Positions 33,671-43,504 of a stretch of 64,000 bases of DNA are shown one piece after another. Each line of letters starts with the position of its first letter. The first letter of the stretch is position 1. The position numbers and the translations under genes are program-made. Under the pieces are notes generated by a model. The model was not told the origin of the DNA, ran no database searches, and was given only the letters and a program-made list of their open reading frames with translations. The stretch is from an uncultured bacterium. GTDB lineage: Bacteria > Bacillota_I > Bacilli_A > RFN20 > CAG-826. Location: NCBI GenBank assembly GCA_949297445.1, contig CASFSS010000017.1, positions 1 through 64,000 on the forward strand. Direction: 5' to 3'.

Positions 33671-35077
33671 TTAAGCCGGTAATACGGTGCTTCCTATATT
33701 TGAATATTCGATTTTAATAGTTCCTGATGTAATGTTATAGGAACTATCAATGTATGAATAATCCGCTTGAACAAAAACAATCTCATTATTGTCGTTCAAA
33801 CGAATATTTATTTCGCTGGCCGATTGAAGATTGGTGCTCCTTAATGGTGCTTTTCCAACGTAAAAACATTTCGCCAGTGCGCTGACCATTGATGCTTCAC
33901 CAACATAGAAATTAGTTGTCGGATTATAATTGAATAAATCGCCGCTAACATCGCTGACTATCGGTAATAAATCCTCATAATAATATGTTCCTTGATATAG
34001 ACTCGGAAAATAAGTTAAAGAATTTTTAACGAATGTCTCGGTTTCACTATCATAAATGTATGAATACAATAAATCGCTCGCACTATCTGGCTTGAGCAAA
34101 AAGTCGTTTTCGTTCCGCATATTTTCATCGCCTGTGCTATCGTCCCAATTGCGAACATAAATTTCTGAACCATCATAGAAAATTTTGGTATAATCAACTG
34201 ACAAGATAGTGCTTCCGTCGCTCGCGTAAGACGTATCTGTAATTTTGACGGTCATGTTGTTACCATCGACGGACGATAAAGCTTCTTTTAAGACGGCGTT
34301 TTCTGCCTTCTCAGGGAAGGGTGTCAAGTTATCGACTTCACCCGCTCCGATGTCGCTTAACTCCATCGTACATTCGTTTTCATAATAATATAAATATGTA
34401 TAATAACCGTCACTTTCGGTGTTAAAGCGACCATCCATTTCGATATAAAGCGATTCAAATGTTGTCTCGTTTTCATCGACGGTAAAATACATTTGTAGTG
34501 GTTGCATTTTAAATCCTGAATTTAAGTATGTAAAAACATAATTGGTGATGACGGCACCTTTGTCTAAATTGATGTTATAGTGAATTTCGCCACTATCTGT
34601 CACTTGTCTAGTAATGTCGCTAGGAATTAATAGTTTAGCAAAATTCATATATGAATTAATCTCATACGCATTGGTTGAATAGGTTTTAACGACGCTATTT
34701 GTGTAATCTAAACTTGTCGTATAAAGTAAACCGTTTTCGTCACGATAGACTTGTCGATCTTCAGTCACGACGTTCTCGCCAGCATAAGTTTGTGTTGTCG
34801 TTCGGCGCATAGCGATATTGTCTTTTTCTTGGTAGACAAAAGTAGAATCATAAGTATTGCGTTCTGGCGTGCCGATTAGAACTAGCTCGCCGCTCGTATT
34901 CACGCCAACCTGCTGTCTGGTTTGCTTAATTTTACCAGACATTTGAAAACCGCCCGTTTGCATCTTTTCAAGCATTTCTTCTTCGAGTGATAATTCTTCG
35001 TTTGTCGATGAATTATCGCAAGCTGTTATTGTGAATAAGCCAATCAATAATAGGTTTGAAATAATAATCTTTTTCAT
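33671..35077 (-). CDS. Uncharacterised lipoprotein, paralogue of the next gene
   Basis: The 468-residue protein has a signal peptide with lipobox LFTITAC and an otherwise hydrophilic, Tyr/Ser/Thr/Asp-rich sequence typical of an extracellular beta fold. It resembles the upstream 472-residue lipoprotein in length and layout: a helical start of the type LEEEMLEKMQTGGFQMSG and a middle IFYDGSEIYVRNWDD. A gene duplication is likely. I use ATG 35077 because AGGAGA lies seven bases upstream; the in-frame TTG at 35083 abuts that SD. Confidence 0.8.
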   Translation of the reverse strand: MKKIIISNLLLIGLFTITACDNSSTNEELSLEEEMLEKMQTGGFQMSGKIKQTRQQVGVNTSGELVLIGTPERNTYDSTFVYQEKDNIAMRRTTTQTYAGENVVTEDRQVYRDENGLLYTTSLDYTNSVVKTYSTNAYEINSYMNFAKLLIPSDITRQVTDSGEIHYNINLDKGAVITNYVFTYLNSGFKMQPLQMYFTVDENETTFESLYIEMDGRFNTESDGYYTYLYYYENECTMELSDIGAGEVDNLTPFPEKAENAVLKEALSSVDGNNMTVKITDTSYASDGSTILSVDYTKIFYDGSEIYVRNWDDSTGDENMRNENDFLLKPDSASDLLYSYIYDSETETFVKNSLTYFPSLYQGTYYYEDLLPIVSDVSGDLFNYNPTTNFYVGEASMVSALAKCFYVGKAPLRSTNLQSASEINIRLNDNNEIVFVQADYSYIDSSYNITSGTIKIEYSNIGSTVLPA

Positions 35078-35088
35078 TTTCAAATCTC

Positions 35089-36507
35089 CTACGCTAAAGT
35101 TATTTCGAAAGGAATTTCTGTCGAGTTGAAGTCGAGAATTTGGTATATCATTAAACCTGTATAATTCAAGTAATCATATTCGACTTCGATACGATCAATA
35201 TTTGTCTTATCTTCAGTTAAGTATATTCTAGTTGCCGAAGTATAACCATATTCAACATATGAAATTGAAGAAACAAAAGGAATGAATAATTCAACTGCTG
35301 TGTAAGCTAAATTATCTAAAATCGGTGAATAACTACCATCTTCGTTGAGATTAAAGACATTTTTCGATACATAGTCCCAAGAAAATATTCCGGGCAGATA
35401 TGATAGATAATCATATAATCCATCAATTGATGAGTAATTGACAGAATCGTGCGCAAATGTATTGTTAGTTGTTAACGAATAAACATTTAAATACCCGTCA
35501 TTATCTGGCATTAAATACATATCGCTAGCCGTTGGTTCATTAGGTATAACACCATTTGAAACAATGTAATCCCACACTTGGCAATAAATATCATCGCCAG
35601 CATAATACATCGTAACGCATTGCTCGGTAGATTGTTTTACACCATTAGTATAGGGTACTAAATGGCGATCGATTGTCAAAGTCTCGGCTTCCATAAAATT
35701 ATCAATAGCAGTTTGCAAATCGTCATTTTCTGGTTTGTTTGGTTCACTGTGAATAATATCTTTACTATTTGCGGTGCCGACATCTGTTAACGTAAAGTCG
35801 AACGTATACAAATGTGAGACATATTCATTTTCAAATGTCGATAAGTTAGTTTCGACAGTCTTATATAGATTTGTTGTCCAATGGCCACCAGTAAATAAAC
35901 CATTTTCAACCGATAATAGCATTTCGTCAGTTGTGGTCGAAATAGCTACACTATCAATTGAAGAAAACCAATAGCCAAAAAAGATATTGGCCTTTTCATC
36001 ATTCAATAAATATGTACTATCATCGATTTTTTCTAAATCTTTTGTATTAACTTGCAAAAACGGATTGGCAAAGCCGTTTCCGGAGTAAGTGTCGTAGTTA
36101 AAACCATCATTCATTGAATAGCCATCATCGCGAGCGGTGTTGGTGTAATCTAAATAATTGATGGCAACGTATCCTTTGTTATTCCATAAGTTTTCGCTCA
36201 AAAAACATTCCCGCTCTCCATCGACAATTTCGTAATATCGACGATCGACACCAATATAATTATTGTTGTTTTGATAGGTGAGAGTCAAAGCGTATTCCTC
36301 GGTAGTTGTTTCTCCCGTCGGCAAAAGATATCCACTATCGGAATAATAAGTTTTTTGTAGCGTTAGCGTACCATCGACTTTAAAGCCAAGACGAACGCTT
36401 TCTAAAAGTGCTTCTTTGGTTGCTTTTTCCTGGCTGTCTGCCAAATTGCCATCACAACCAGTTAAAGCAAGAACTGATAGTAAATAGATTGAAATTATTT
36501 TTTTCAT
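35089..36507 (-). CDS. Uncharacterised lipoprotein, paralogue of the previous gene
   Basis: The 472-residue lipoprotein has lipobox VLALTGC. Shared traits with its neighbour are an N-terminal helix (ATKEALLESVRLGFKVDG), a central MYYAGDDIYCQVWDY stretch matching IFYDGSEIYVRNWDD, and similar length. No family recognised. ATG has AAAGGAG about six bases upstream. Part of the four-gene minus-strand lipoprotein operon. Confidence 0.8.
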   Translation of the reverse strand: MKKIISIYLLSVLALTGCDGNLADSQEKATKEALLESVRLGFKVDGTLTLQKTYYSDSGYLLPTGETTTEEYALTLTYQNNNNYIGVDRRYYEIVDGERECFLSENLWNNKGYVAINYLDYTNTARDDGYSMNDGFNYDTYSGNGFANPFLQVNTKDLEKIDDSTYLLNDEKANIFFGYWFSSIDSVAISTTTDEMLLSVENGLFTGGHWTTNLYKTVETNLSTFENEYVSHLYTFDFTLTDVGTANSKDIIHSEPNKPENDDLQTAIDNFMEAETLTIDRHLVPYTNGVKQSTEQCVTMYYAGDDIYCQVWDYIVSNGVIPNEPTASDMYLMPDNDGYLNVYSLTTNNTFAHDSVNYSSIDGLYDYLSYLPGIFSWDYVSKNVFNLNEDGSYSPILDNLAYTAVELFIPFVSSISYVEYGYTSATRIYLTEDKTNIDRIEVEYDYLNYTGLMIYQILDFNSTEIPFEITLA

Positions 36508-36521
36508 ATTTTTCTCCTTTA

Positions 36522-38234
36522 TTAATAAAGCGAATTATATAGTTCGTCGGCGGCTAAAATATTGCCATTTCCAAACGAGTTGATATGGAAACTACCTAAA
36601 ACGGTATCTTCGCTATAAATTGTAATAACATAATCGGTATCTTTCGTTACATCTAATGTCACCTTATTGATGATTTCAACCCCTGACCAAATTCCTAAGT
36701 TTTCATTGCCGAGATCAAATTCAGGATTAATGAACCATTTTACAAGATAATGTAAAGAGAAAGTTGGATCATAAGCGGCATCTTCTTGTTCGCTTAATGT
36801 CCAAGTATACGTCGTGGCTTCTGAGCTATCTCGTACAAAATAAGTTTCTTGATAAAATTCACGATAATTTGCCAAATGCCGTAAAGTAAAAATGTTTTCG
36901 TATTTCTCGTTGCTTAACGCGAAGCCTTCGTTTTCATTAATTAATGGATATATGCCCGATTCTAATCCATGCTTGTTATCTGCGGTAACCTCCATTGTGT
37001 TTAAGGCCAACAAAGAATCGCCTATAAAATACTCACCATTTTTGCCATAAATATAGTTTTCAGTAAAATGCACGGTGTTATGATTGTTTGTTTCTACGAC
37101 ATAATTATTAGTTTCTATTTGATCAAAGAAATAAAGCAAGGGTTCTCGCGTATCAGCATCTTGGAAATCAGGATTAGCTAAAAAGTTTTCTAGCGCTGGT
37201 ATCGCCGTTTTACCAACGTTATAAATTTTGCTGGTAAACGGATAGATTGCGCCACTACCTGTTGATTGTCCTGAAATGTTCATAGTTCCATCGCTATTTA
37301 CTTGAATTGATAAAGTTCCAGAAATAAAACTTTCCGTTGGATTCCAACGGGCTAATCGATAGCCAACTAACGTAAATAGCCATTCACTATGCGCGACATC
37401 AATTGAATAAATTGAGCCTTGTCCTTCGTTTGGACTGACTGTCTCTAGATAAGACAATTCATCGTTAGTGATAGTAAAAATTGTTCCATTATTTACCAAA
37501 GATCCCCAACGATCGCGAGTGTATTTACTATTCCATCCTCGGTCATCGCCATTAATCCAGTTATCAATAAAGAATATATCGGTAAGAACATTATTTTCTT
37601 CATCTAGTTTCCAAACAAATGTTCGGCCTTGATAAGGTGAAAATCCATAACCATCTGTGGTGAAATCGTTATCGTCAAAATCATCAGTGGGTTCTGACCA
37701 CAAAACGCCGTTATCAACAATAGTTCCGTTCAAAACGGCATCACCTGTTGGTGTTGTTATGGTCGTTTCTACTTGATAATTTTTTTCTTCTAACATCCAT
37801 GTAATAAATTCACTAAGTGTTCGATCAACTAATGGCGATACGACATTAATTGAATAGTTTGTTGAACGGACAGTGATATCTGTTCTTGTTGATGCGACAG
37901 TGATTTCGTGGCTTCCTAGCGACAAACTATCCCCGTTATTAATCGCGGCGCCATCAAGATACAATTGATATTCTTCAGTCAACTCTTCCGTATAATTGTC
38001 TTCAATGGTTTTAACAAGATAAACAAGCAATCCTTCATTAGTAAAAGATTCATCGGTGGTGTATTCTACCTTCGTATTGGTGGCATCAACACGCAAGTTA
38101 TAAGTAGCACTTTCGACTTCGCTGGTGCTTGTCTCTTCCCCAGAATTATCGGATGAGAGTGTTGATGAATTTTCTTGACAAGCGCAGAGCGAAAACGTGG
38201 TTAATAAACATATTAATAAAGAAATTTTTTTCAT
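36522..38234 (-). CDS. Uncharacterised lipoprotein with Ig-like N-terminal region
   Basis: The 570-residue protein has signal peptide MKKISLLICLLTTFSL and lipobox SLCAC. After a Ser/Glu linker there is a beta-sandwich-like segment of about 100 residues (TYNLRVDATNTKVEY to YSINVVSPL) resembling bacterial Ig-like domains, then a large region I do not recognise. The start is ATG 38234, with GGAGG seven bases upstream. An in-frame ATG at 38282 lies upstream of the predicted +1 (38264) and is rejected. First gene of the minus-strand lipoprotein run. Confidence 0.82.
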   Translation of the reverse strand: MKKISLLICLLTTFSLCACQENSSTLSSDNSGEETSTSEVESATYNLRVDATNTKVEYTTDESFTNEGLLVYLVKTIEDNYTEELTEEYQLYLDGAAINNGDSLSLGSHEITVASTRTDITVRSTNYSINVVSPLVDRTLSEFITWMLEEKNYQVETTITTPTGDAVLNGTIVDNGVLWSEPTDDFDDNDFTTDGYGFSPYQGRTFVWKLDEENNVLTDIFFIDNWINGDDRGWNSKYTRDRWGSLVNNGTIFTITNDELSYLETVSPNEGQGSIYSIDVAHSEWLFTLVGYRLARWNPTESFISGTLSIQVNSDGTMNISGQSTGSGAIYPFTSKIYNVGKTAIPALENFLANPDFQDADTREPLLYFFDQIETNNYVVETNNHNTVHFTENYIYGKNGEYFIGDSLLALNTMEVTADNKHGLESGIYPLINENEGFALSNEKYENIFTLRHLANYREFYQETYFVRDSSEATTYTWTLSEQEDAAYDPTFSLHYLVKWFINPEFDLGNENLGIWSGVEIINKVTLDVTKDTDYVITIYSEDTVLGSFHINSFGNGNILAADELYNSLY

Positions 38235-38270
38235 ATTGTTTCCTCCGCTTATATGCATAGAAGCACATAT

Positions 38271-38299
38271 TATATATAACATTTAAAAAAAATTGTCTA
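38271..38299 (-). promoter_or_regulatory. Promoter of the minus-strand lipoprotein operon
   Basis: Minus strand TAGACA (38299-38294), 17 bp, TATATA (38276-38271), with an overlapping TATAAT at 38274-38269. Predicted +1 near 38264 gives a 30-base leader with a good SD. Confidence 0.6.
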
Positions 38300-38371
38300 G
38301 AAGATTGAGTTGTCTAATTATTTTTTAGTGATTATATACCAACAATATACATTGTTTCATACAAAAAAATA

Positions 38372-38400
38372 TTGACAATTTTTTAATAAAAAAGTATTTT
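38372..38400 (+). promoter_or_regulatory. Promoter of the large lipoprotein gene
   Basis: Consensus TTGACA at 38372-38377, exactly 17 bp, TATTTT at 38395-38400. Predicted +1 is 38407. Confidence 0.7.
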
Positions 38401-38406
38401 TGTCTC

Positions 38407-38422
38407 GTATTGTTTTCAATAC
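38407..38422 (+). promoter_or_regulatory. Inverted repeat at the transcription start, candidate operator
   Basis: GTATTG-TTTT-CAATAC is a perfect inverted repeat starting at the predicted +1 of the large lipoprotein gene. The overlapping sequence ATACATTGTTT (38419-) also occurs as ATACATTGTTT around 38347, on the other side of the promoter. Confidence 0.4.
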
Positions 38423-38453
38423 ATTGTTTTTAGAAAGGAGTTCTTACATTTGT

Positions 38454-41327
38454 ATGAAAAAAACAATTTTATCAATGATATGTTGTTTGGCTCTTTTAAC
38501 TGGCTGTGATGGTAATACTTCATCTAGCACTGACACAAGTTCGGATACCACATCCAAAGTTGAATCATATGCTTTGACAGTTACTGCTGATGAAGGTGTT
38601 GCAAGCGTTGTTATTACAAGCGATGGTGTTGAAGTCGAAGACATCCAAGCTGTCGATGCTGGAACGAATCTCGTGGCTACGGTTGAATTGGTCGATCATC
38701 ACGATTTGGTTAGCGTCTCCCTTGACGAAGTGGCTTTAACCGCCGATGAAGGAACTAGGTCATATCCGTTTGTTATGCCCGAGGCCGACGCAACGCTAAC
38801 AGTTGTTACTAGCGAAACATCATATGTTATCACAATTGATAATGACGAAACAAAAGGATCAGTTACCTTATATGACGCGACAAGCGGTGAAGTCAAAACA
38901 GATTTGGCCTATCATTATGGCGATTCTTTAAAAGTAGTCGTAATTCCTGAAAGTGGTTATGTTACTGAAACGGTTGTTGTAAACGGTGTTTCTCATGAAT
39001 TAGATGGAAATTCTTCTTATACATTTGATGCCGAATTTGGCAACTTTACTATTGAATCAGTTTATTTAGCTAATTCTCCATTAACTTATTCAAAAACCAC
39101 TTTTGTTAGTTCGTTATCGAAATATGAAGTTGTTCCAGAAGGCGTCGAGAATTTTGTTAGCGGCGATGCTGTCCTCGAAGGGACAACTGTCCATGTAACT
39201 ATTCAATATGATTGGTTATCTGATAATGTTGGCTCTTATTTACTTTATGTAAATGACGAATGCATTCCATTTACAGCCGAAGATTTAGATACCGCCATGA
39301 CTAGTGCGACAATTGAATTTGCTATGCCCGCAGAAGCAACTGAGGTTGTTTTAACATTCAATCAAGCCTATGTTCCAACTGCCGAAAATCCAGTTGCGGT
39401 GACAATCGAATACGATAGTGCAAATCTTGATTTGTATGGATATGTTGAGGGTGCCGTTTATGATTTCACCAATTATAAATACATGCAACTTGTTTTCATT
39501 GCCCGTAGTGAAAATTATACATTTGATAAAGTTACCGCCACTTTTACCGATGGAACTACATCTTCTATTTCCTCGCAATTCCGTAACGGCGTCTGTGAAT
39601 TTTCTTATTATAATTATTCCAAAACACTGTCCGGTCTTGTTTTTGAAGGCAGTCTAAAAGAAATTTATTCAATAAATTATGCTGGAATTGAATCCATTGA
39701 CGATTTGCTTTCCGCGTGTGGTGATGAATTTGCTACGACAGGCATGGAAGGTTCTGAAATTTATTGTAGTGGCGTAACCTCTAATGTTGATGGCAAATAT
39801 ATTAAAGAAATTGTCATTACATCCGAAGATGAAAACTTCAACCCATATGTTGGTAGTCCAAGTGTCTATAGTCCATATTGGTCTTGGAGCTTTACAATGC
39901 CTAGCGTCGATGTAACAATTACTGTCACACTCGCCGATTCACCAACTATTACAGTAAATGGCGAGCATTTTACCCACGAAATTAAAGACGGATCTTATTC
40001 AACTTCTAGCGTAATCACTTCACCTTATCCTGGACAAAACATTTTTGTATGGTTCCATACTGACGAAGGCTATTTAGTAAGTACTGTTCAAGTCGATGGT
40101 GAAAATGTTGATGTATATACCGGAACCAACTATACTACCTACGAAGAATACGCTTACATCAACTTCAAAATGCCTGAAACAAACGTTGTTATTGATGTAA
40201 CTTGCACGACGGCGCACTCTGTCACTTTGTCGTATGATTCCACTCAAGTTAATGCATCTTTACCTAAAGGTAATTCATATGCAGAAGGCGCCACAGTATC
40301 CATTTCTGTTAGTGCGAAAAATGCTTTATATCAAATTACCGATGTCTATGTTCAAGATCATCCAGAAATTATTGTAACCAAAGGTTCTTATTACACCTTT
40401 AAAATGCCGGCTGAAGATGTCGTTGTCGTTATCGAAGCTGAAAGTACCCCAACATTGGATGTTACTTTAGAAGTTGTAGGCGGTGAAAATGGTACATTTA
40501 CTTTTTCAAATTATCAAAGTAATGTGAGCATTACTCAAGATAGCACCTCTTTTGATATGTCCTTAGTGGCAAATACTTCCAACTCGATTAATGTTAAACC
40601 AGCAACCGGCTATCAAGCTAGTTTGTCGTATTTTGTTGGCGAAAGCATTGAAACTGCTACCGAAAAGGTTGTCTCTCCAAACAGCATCAGCGGTGGAACT
40701 TATTATTTCAATTTCACAACCCCGGCTGATCTTGTCGGCGTTAAACTTACTTTCAGCGAAGCAGCTCCTGTTCAAATCATTATTGATAATCAAACCGGTG
40801 ATGATTTAACATACACATATACGGTCAACAAAGAGAGTGCTGACAATTTAGATGCTGTCTATGTCGGTGATTATTTCTCTATTGCTGTTAATGAAACACC
40901 TGCTGATGGATATCAATATAAGATTGTTGTTAAGAATGCTAGTGGCGTAGAGGTCAGCAATAGTACTTATTACGGAGGCTATGCAGTAAGTGGCGATATG
41001 ACAGTGACTATTACAAAATATGCCGCCTATACACTTACAGTAGATATTGACAGTTCTCTTTCTAATGTCTCTGCGTCCTTGTACACCCAAAACTATTCTT
41101 CATATACCAATGGCAGTATCATTCCCGAGGGTACATCAGTTCGTTTCTCCCTAAGTTATTATGGAGCAACCCCAGTTGATGTTACCATTACCGTCGGTGG
41201 CGAAGTGTTATACGAATTTGTAGGTATAGATTCGTATTTCTATCACCAAGATGAAGATAATAATTATATTTATTGGGAAGTAACCGGTAATGTTGTCATT
41301 ACGGTAGTTCCATCTAGCAGCAATTAA
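38454..41327 (+). CDS. Large surface lipoprotein with repeated beta domains
   Basis: The 957-residue lipoprotein has signal peptide MKKTILSMICCLALL with lipobox LLTGC and a Ser/Thr linker. Tandem beta-rich modules follow, with a recurring F-x-M-P-x-x-[D/N]-x-x-[V/I]-x-V signature at about residues 105, 289, 480, 570 and 650 (FVMPEADATLTV, FTMPSVDVTITV, FKMPETNVVIDV, FKMPAEDVVVVIEA). This resembles the repeats annotated as bacterial or InlB B-type repeats in surface proteins. Binding target unknown. Start ATG 38454 precedes a clean signal peptide; the upstream in-frame start at 38400 lies in the promoter. SD is AAGGAG, with a long 13-base spacing. Confidence 0.87.
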   Translation: MKKTILSMICCLALLTGCDGNTSSSTDTSSDTTSKVESYALTVTADEGVASVVITSDGVEVEDIQAVDAGTNLVATVELVDHHDLVSVSLDEVALTADEGTRSYPFVMPEADATLTVVTSETSYVITIDNDETKGSVTLYDATSGEVKTDLAYHYGDSLKVVVIPESGYVTETVVVNGVSHELDGNSSYTFDAEFGNFTIESVYLANSPLTYSKTTFVSSLSKYEVVPEGVENFVSGDAVLEGTTVHVTIQYDWLSDNVGSYLLYVNDECIPFTAEDLDTAMTSATIEFAMPAEATEVVLTFNQAYVPTAENPVAVTIEYDSANLDLYGYVEGAVYDFTNYKYMQLVFIARSENYTFDKVTATFTDGTTSSISSQFRNGVCEFSYYNYSKTLSGLVFEGSLKEIYSINYAGIESIDDLLSACGDEFATTGMEGSEIYCSGVTSNVDGKYIKEIVITSEDENFNPYVGSPSVYSPYWSWSFTMPSVDVTITVTLADSPTITVNGEHFTHEIKDGSYSTSSVITSPYPGQNIFVWFHTDEGYLVSTVQVDGENVDVYTGTNYTTYEEYAYINFKMPETNVVIDVTCTTAHSVTLSYDSTQVNASLPKGNSYAEGATVSISVSAKNALYQITDVYVQDHPEIIVTKGSYYTFKMPAEDVVVVIEAESTPTLDVTLEVVGGENGTFTFSNYQSNVSITQDSTSFDMSLVANTSNSINVKPATGYQASLSYFVGESIETATEKVVSPNSISGGTYYFNFTTPADLVGVKLTFSEAAPVQIIIDNQTGDDLTYTYTVNKESADNLDAVYVGDYFSIAVNETPADGYQYKIVVKNASGVEVSNSTYYGGYAVSGDMTVTITKYAAYTLTVDIDSSLSNVSASLYTQNYSSYTNGSIIPEGTSVRFSLSYYGATPVDVTITVGGEVLYEFVGIDSYFYHQDEDNNYIYWEVTGNVVITVVPSSSN

Positions 41328-41347
41328 AAATTGCTGATTAGAAAATA

Positions 41348-41378
41348 AAAGGCTAGTTTATCTAGCCTTTTTTATTTT
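41348..41378 (+). terminator. Terminator of the large lipoprotein gene
   Basis: AAAGGCTAG/CTAGCCTTT with a T-rich tail. A second hairpin, CAGCAATT/ATTGCTG, overlaps the stop codon just upstream (about 41320-41337). Confidence 0.85.
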
Positions 41379-41420
41379 GCTTGAATGCTAATATAAGACG
41401 GATAGTCTAATACCAATTGA

Positions 41421-41448
41421 CAAAATAAAAAAGCCCCGTTTGGGACTT
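41421..41448 (-). terminator. Terminator of rpmB
   Basis: On the minus strand AAGTCCC pairs with GGGGCTT (one G-T pair, loop AAAC) and is followed by TTTTATTTTG. Confidence 0.75.
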
Positions 41449-41465
41449 TTTATTAATTAAGCGTT

Positions 41466-41660
41466 TTATTTGACTTGATCTTTCAAGAGACTACGATGAG
41501 CTCTTGCGGTCATTTTAACTTTATAAACTCGTCCTTGTTCATCGGTCAAACGATAAGTTTGTAAGTTAGGATTATAAACGCGACGAGTCGCTCGCAATGA
41601 ATGGGAGCGATTATTGCCAGTTAATGGACCTTTTCCTGATACTTGACATACTCTTGACAT
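41466..41660 (-). CDS. rpmB: 50S ribosomal protein L28
   Basis: The 64-residue ribosomal protein starts [21 protein letters not shown] and has [11 protein letters not shown], matching the L28 consensus including the lysine/arginine-rich core. One of the four zinc-binding cysteines of C+ L28 forms is present (Cys5) but no CxxC pair, so it is the zinc-free form. Monocistronic, with its own terminator and a weak SD (AAAGGT). Confidence 0.95.
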   Translation of the reverse strand: MSRVCQVSGKGPLTGNNRSHSLRATRRVYNPNLQTYRLTDEQGRVYKVKMTARAHRSLLKDQVK

Positions 41661-41734
41661 ATTTTTTACCTTTTGCTAAATTGCACGTTAGAGTTTATCA
41701 CATTATATTTACTAAGTAAAACATTTTTTTATTT

Positions 41735-42223
41735 TTATATCTTTACTTTAGGAAATCGGTTATGAAATTCTTCCTTTGACCATAATTTGGCCTTTTCAAG
41801 CGTTTTGTCATAGACTACCCGTTGTTTATCAAAATAAAGATAATGCGGTTTGCCGTTTCGATCATAAAAAAGTAACATTTTGTGTTTTAACGACCATTTT
41901 TCGTCGACATAAATTATGTCGCTAAAATAATACTCATAAACTTTGCCTAACTTGTAGTGTGTGATTTTTGAACCATCAATTTTATAAAAAACCTGATTGA
42001 TGGAAAAGAAACAAAAAATTATCGAGATTGCTAATAAAATAGGGGTGTAAATGTAAAACGATAGGTCGAAAGGATAAAATGCGCCATTAACACCTTGGAA
42101 AGATAGGTAGAAAATTAGTTCAAAGACGATAAACAAAACACAGAAAACCAATATAATTGGTTTAGCGGATACCCGCAATATATTCGGATCTTGTTTCTTT
42201 TCCTTTTTATTTTTTTGAGTCAT
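41735..42223 (-). CDS. Membrane protein with PH-like C-terminal domain
   Basis: The 162-residue protein has a lysine-rich N-terminus, two membrane helices (about 25-45 and 60-85) and a soluble C-terminal part with the strand pattern QVFYKIDGSKITHYKLGKVYEYYFSDI, reminiscent of bacterial PH domains. Function unknown. Start uncertain: ATG 42223 is used; an in-frame TTG at 42235 lacks an SD, as does the ATG. Confidence 0.7.
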   Translation of the reverse strand: MTQKNKKEKKQDPNILRVSAKPIILVFCVLFIVFELIFYLSFQGVNGAFYPFDLSFYIYTPILLAISIIFCFFSINQVFYKIDGSKITHYKLGKVYEYYFSDIIYVDEKWSLKHKMLLFYDRNGKPHYLYFDKQRVVYDKTLEKAKLWSKEEFHNRFPKVKI

Positions 42224-42364
42224 TTGTTTGTTCAAGTTTATTTTCTACAAAAATATTATATTTATATCATACAAAATACGCAAAAATAATCGGCTCTTTT
42301 TTGTATATTTATCTTATGATAAAATATTAATAGTTAATTTATCTTCAATCCCAAGGAGGCTCAC

Positions 42365-43504
42365 ATGGCAGAAAAAGTTGTGGCGATGATATTGGCTGGT
42401 GGCAAAGGAACTCGTTTAGAGGCTCTCACAAAAAAGATTGCCAAACCGGCCGTTAGTTTTGGCGCAAAATATCGAATAATTGATTTTCCTTTATCTAATT
42501 GCGCCAATAGTGGAATTACGACCGTCGGCGTATTGACTCAATATGAATCTGTTCTTTTAGATCAATATGTCGGTAACGGCGAAAAATGGGGACTTAATGG
42601 CGTTCATTCAAGAACCGCGGCTTTGCCGCCTCGGCAAACAGAGGAAGGTTTGAGTTGGTATAACGGAACTGCCGACGCCATTTATGCTAATTTAGATTTT
42701 TTAGATGCTTGTTCGCCGGAATATGTTTTAATTCTTTCGGGCGATCACATTTATTGCACAACTTATAATGAAATGATTAATCTGCACATTTCTAGTAACG
42801 CGGAGTGTACAATTGCTGTTTATCAAGTGCCGATGAAAGAAGCATCTCGCTTCGGCATTTTAAAGGTAGACGAGGCTGGCAGCATTGTTGAGTTTCAGGA
42901 AAAACCAAAGAATCCGACCAGCAATTTAGCAAGCATGGGAATATATGTTTTTACTTATAAAACACTTAAGAAAGCTTTGATTGAAGACGCTAAAAACGAA
43001 GCGTCGTCGCACGATTTCGGCAAAGATATTATTCCTAAACTTTTAAGCGAAAATAAAAAGATAATGTCTTATGTCTTTAAGGGATATTGGAAAGATGTTG
43101 GGACGATAGCGTCTCTCCATGAAGCAAATATGGATTTATTGTTGTCGACCAAAGAGATTAACTTGCCAAGTTTAATTGATAAAAGTCACATTTATTCTGA
43201 AGATACAAAATCGCATCCTCAATACATTGGTAAAAAAGCCAGCGTGCGAGATTCGATAGTCAATCAAGGCGCGGTTATTTTAGGCGATGTTGTTCGCTCG
43301 GTTATTTCTAACGAAGTTTTAATTGAAGAAGGCGCTTATGTAGCCGATTCCGTCTTGATGACCGGAGCTCGCGTTGGTAAGGGAGCAAAAGTAATCAATT
43401 GTTTGATTGCTCCTGATAGCGTTGTTGCCGAAAAAGAAGTTTATGATGGCAGTGGCAGTGAAGTTATTTTAATTGCAAATAGGAAGGTGAGAATCAATGA
43501 TTAA
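42365..43504 (+). CDS. glgC: Glucose-1-phosphate adenylyltransferase
   Basis: Makes ADP-glucose for glycogen synthesis. The 379-residue protein has the nucleotidyltransferase signature LAGGKGTRLEALTKKIAKPA, IDFPLSNC, the catalytic SGDHIY, FQEKP, and the C-terminal left-handed beta-helix. ATG has AAGGAGG seven bases upstream. First gene of glgC-glgD-glgA-leuS, whose genes overlap by 4-8 bases. A TAAAAT box lies about 45 bases upstream of the start. Confidence 0.95.
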   Translation: MAEKVVAMILAGGKGTRLEALTKKIAKPAVSFGAKYRIIDFPLSNCANSGITTVGVLTQYESVLLDQYVGNGEKWGLNGVHSRTAALPPRQTEEGLSWYNGTADAIYANLDFLDACSPEYVLILSGDHIYCTTYNEMINLHISSNAECTIAVYQVPMKEASRFGILKVDEAGSIVEFQEKPKNPTSNLASMGIYVFTYKTLKKALIEDAKNEASSHDFGKDIIPKLLSENKKIMSYVFKGYWKDVGTIASLHEANMDLLLSTKEINLPSLIDKSHIYSEDTKSHPQYIGKKASVRDSIVNQGAVILGDVVRSVISNEVLIEEGAYVADSVLMTGARVGKGAKVINCLIAPDSVVAEKEVYDGSGSEVILIANRKVRIND

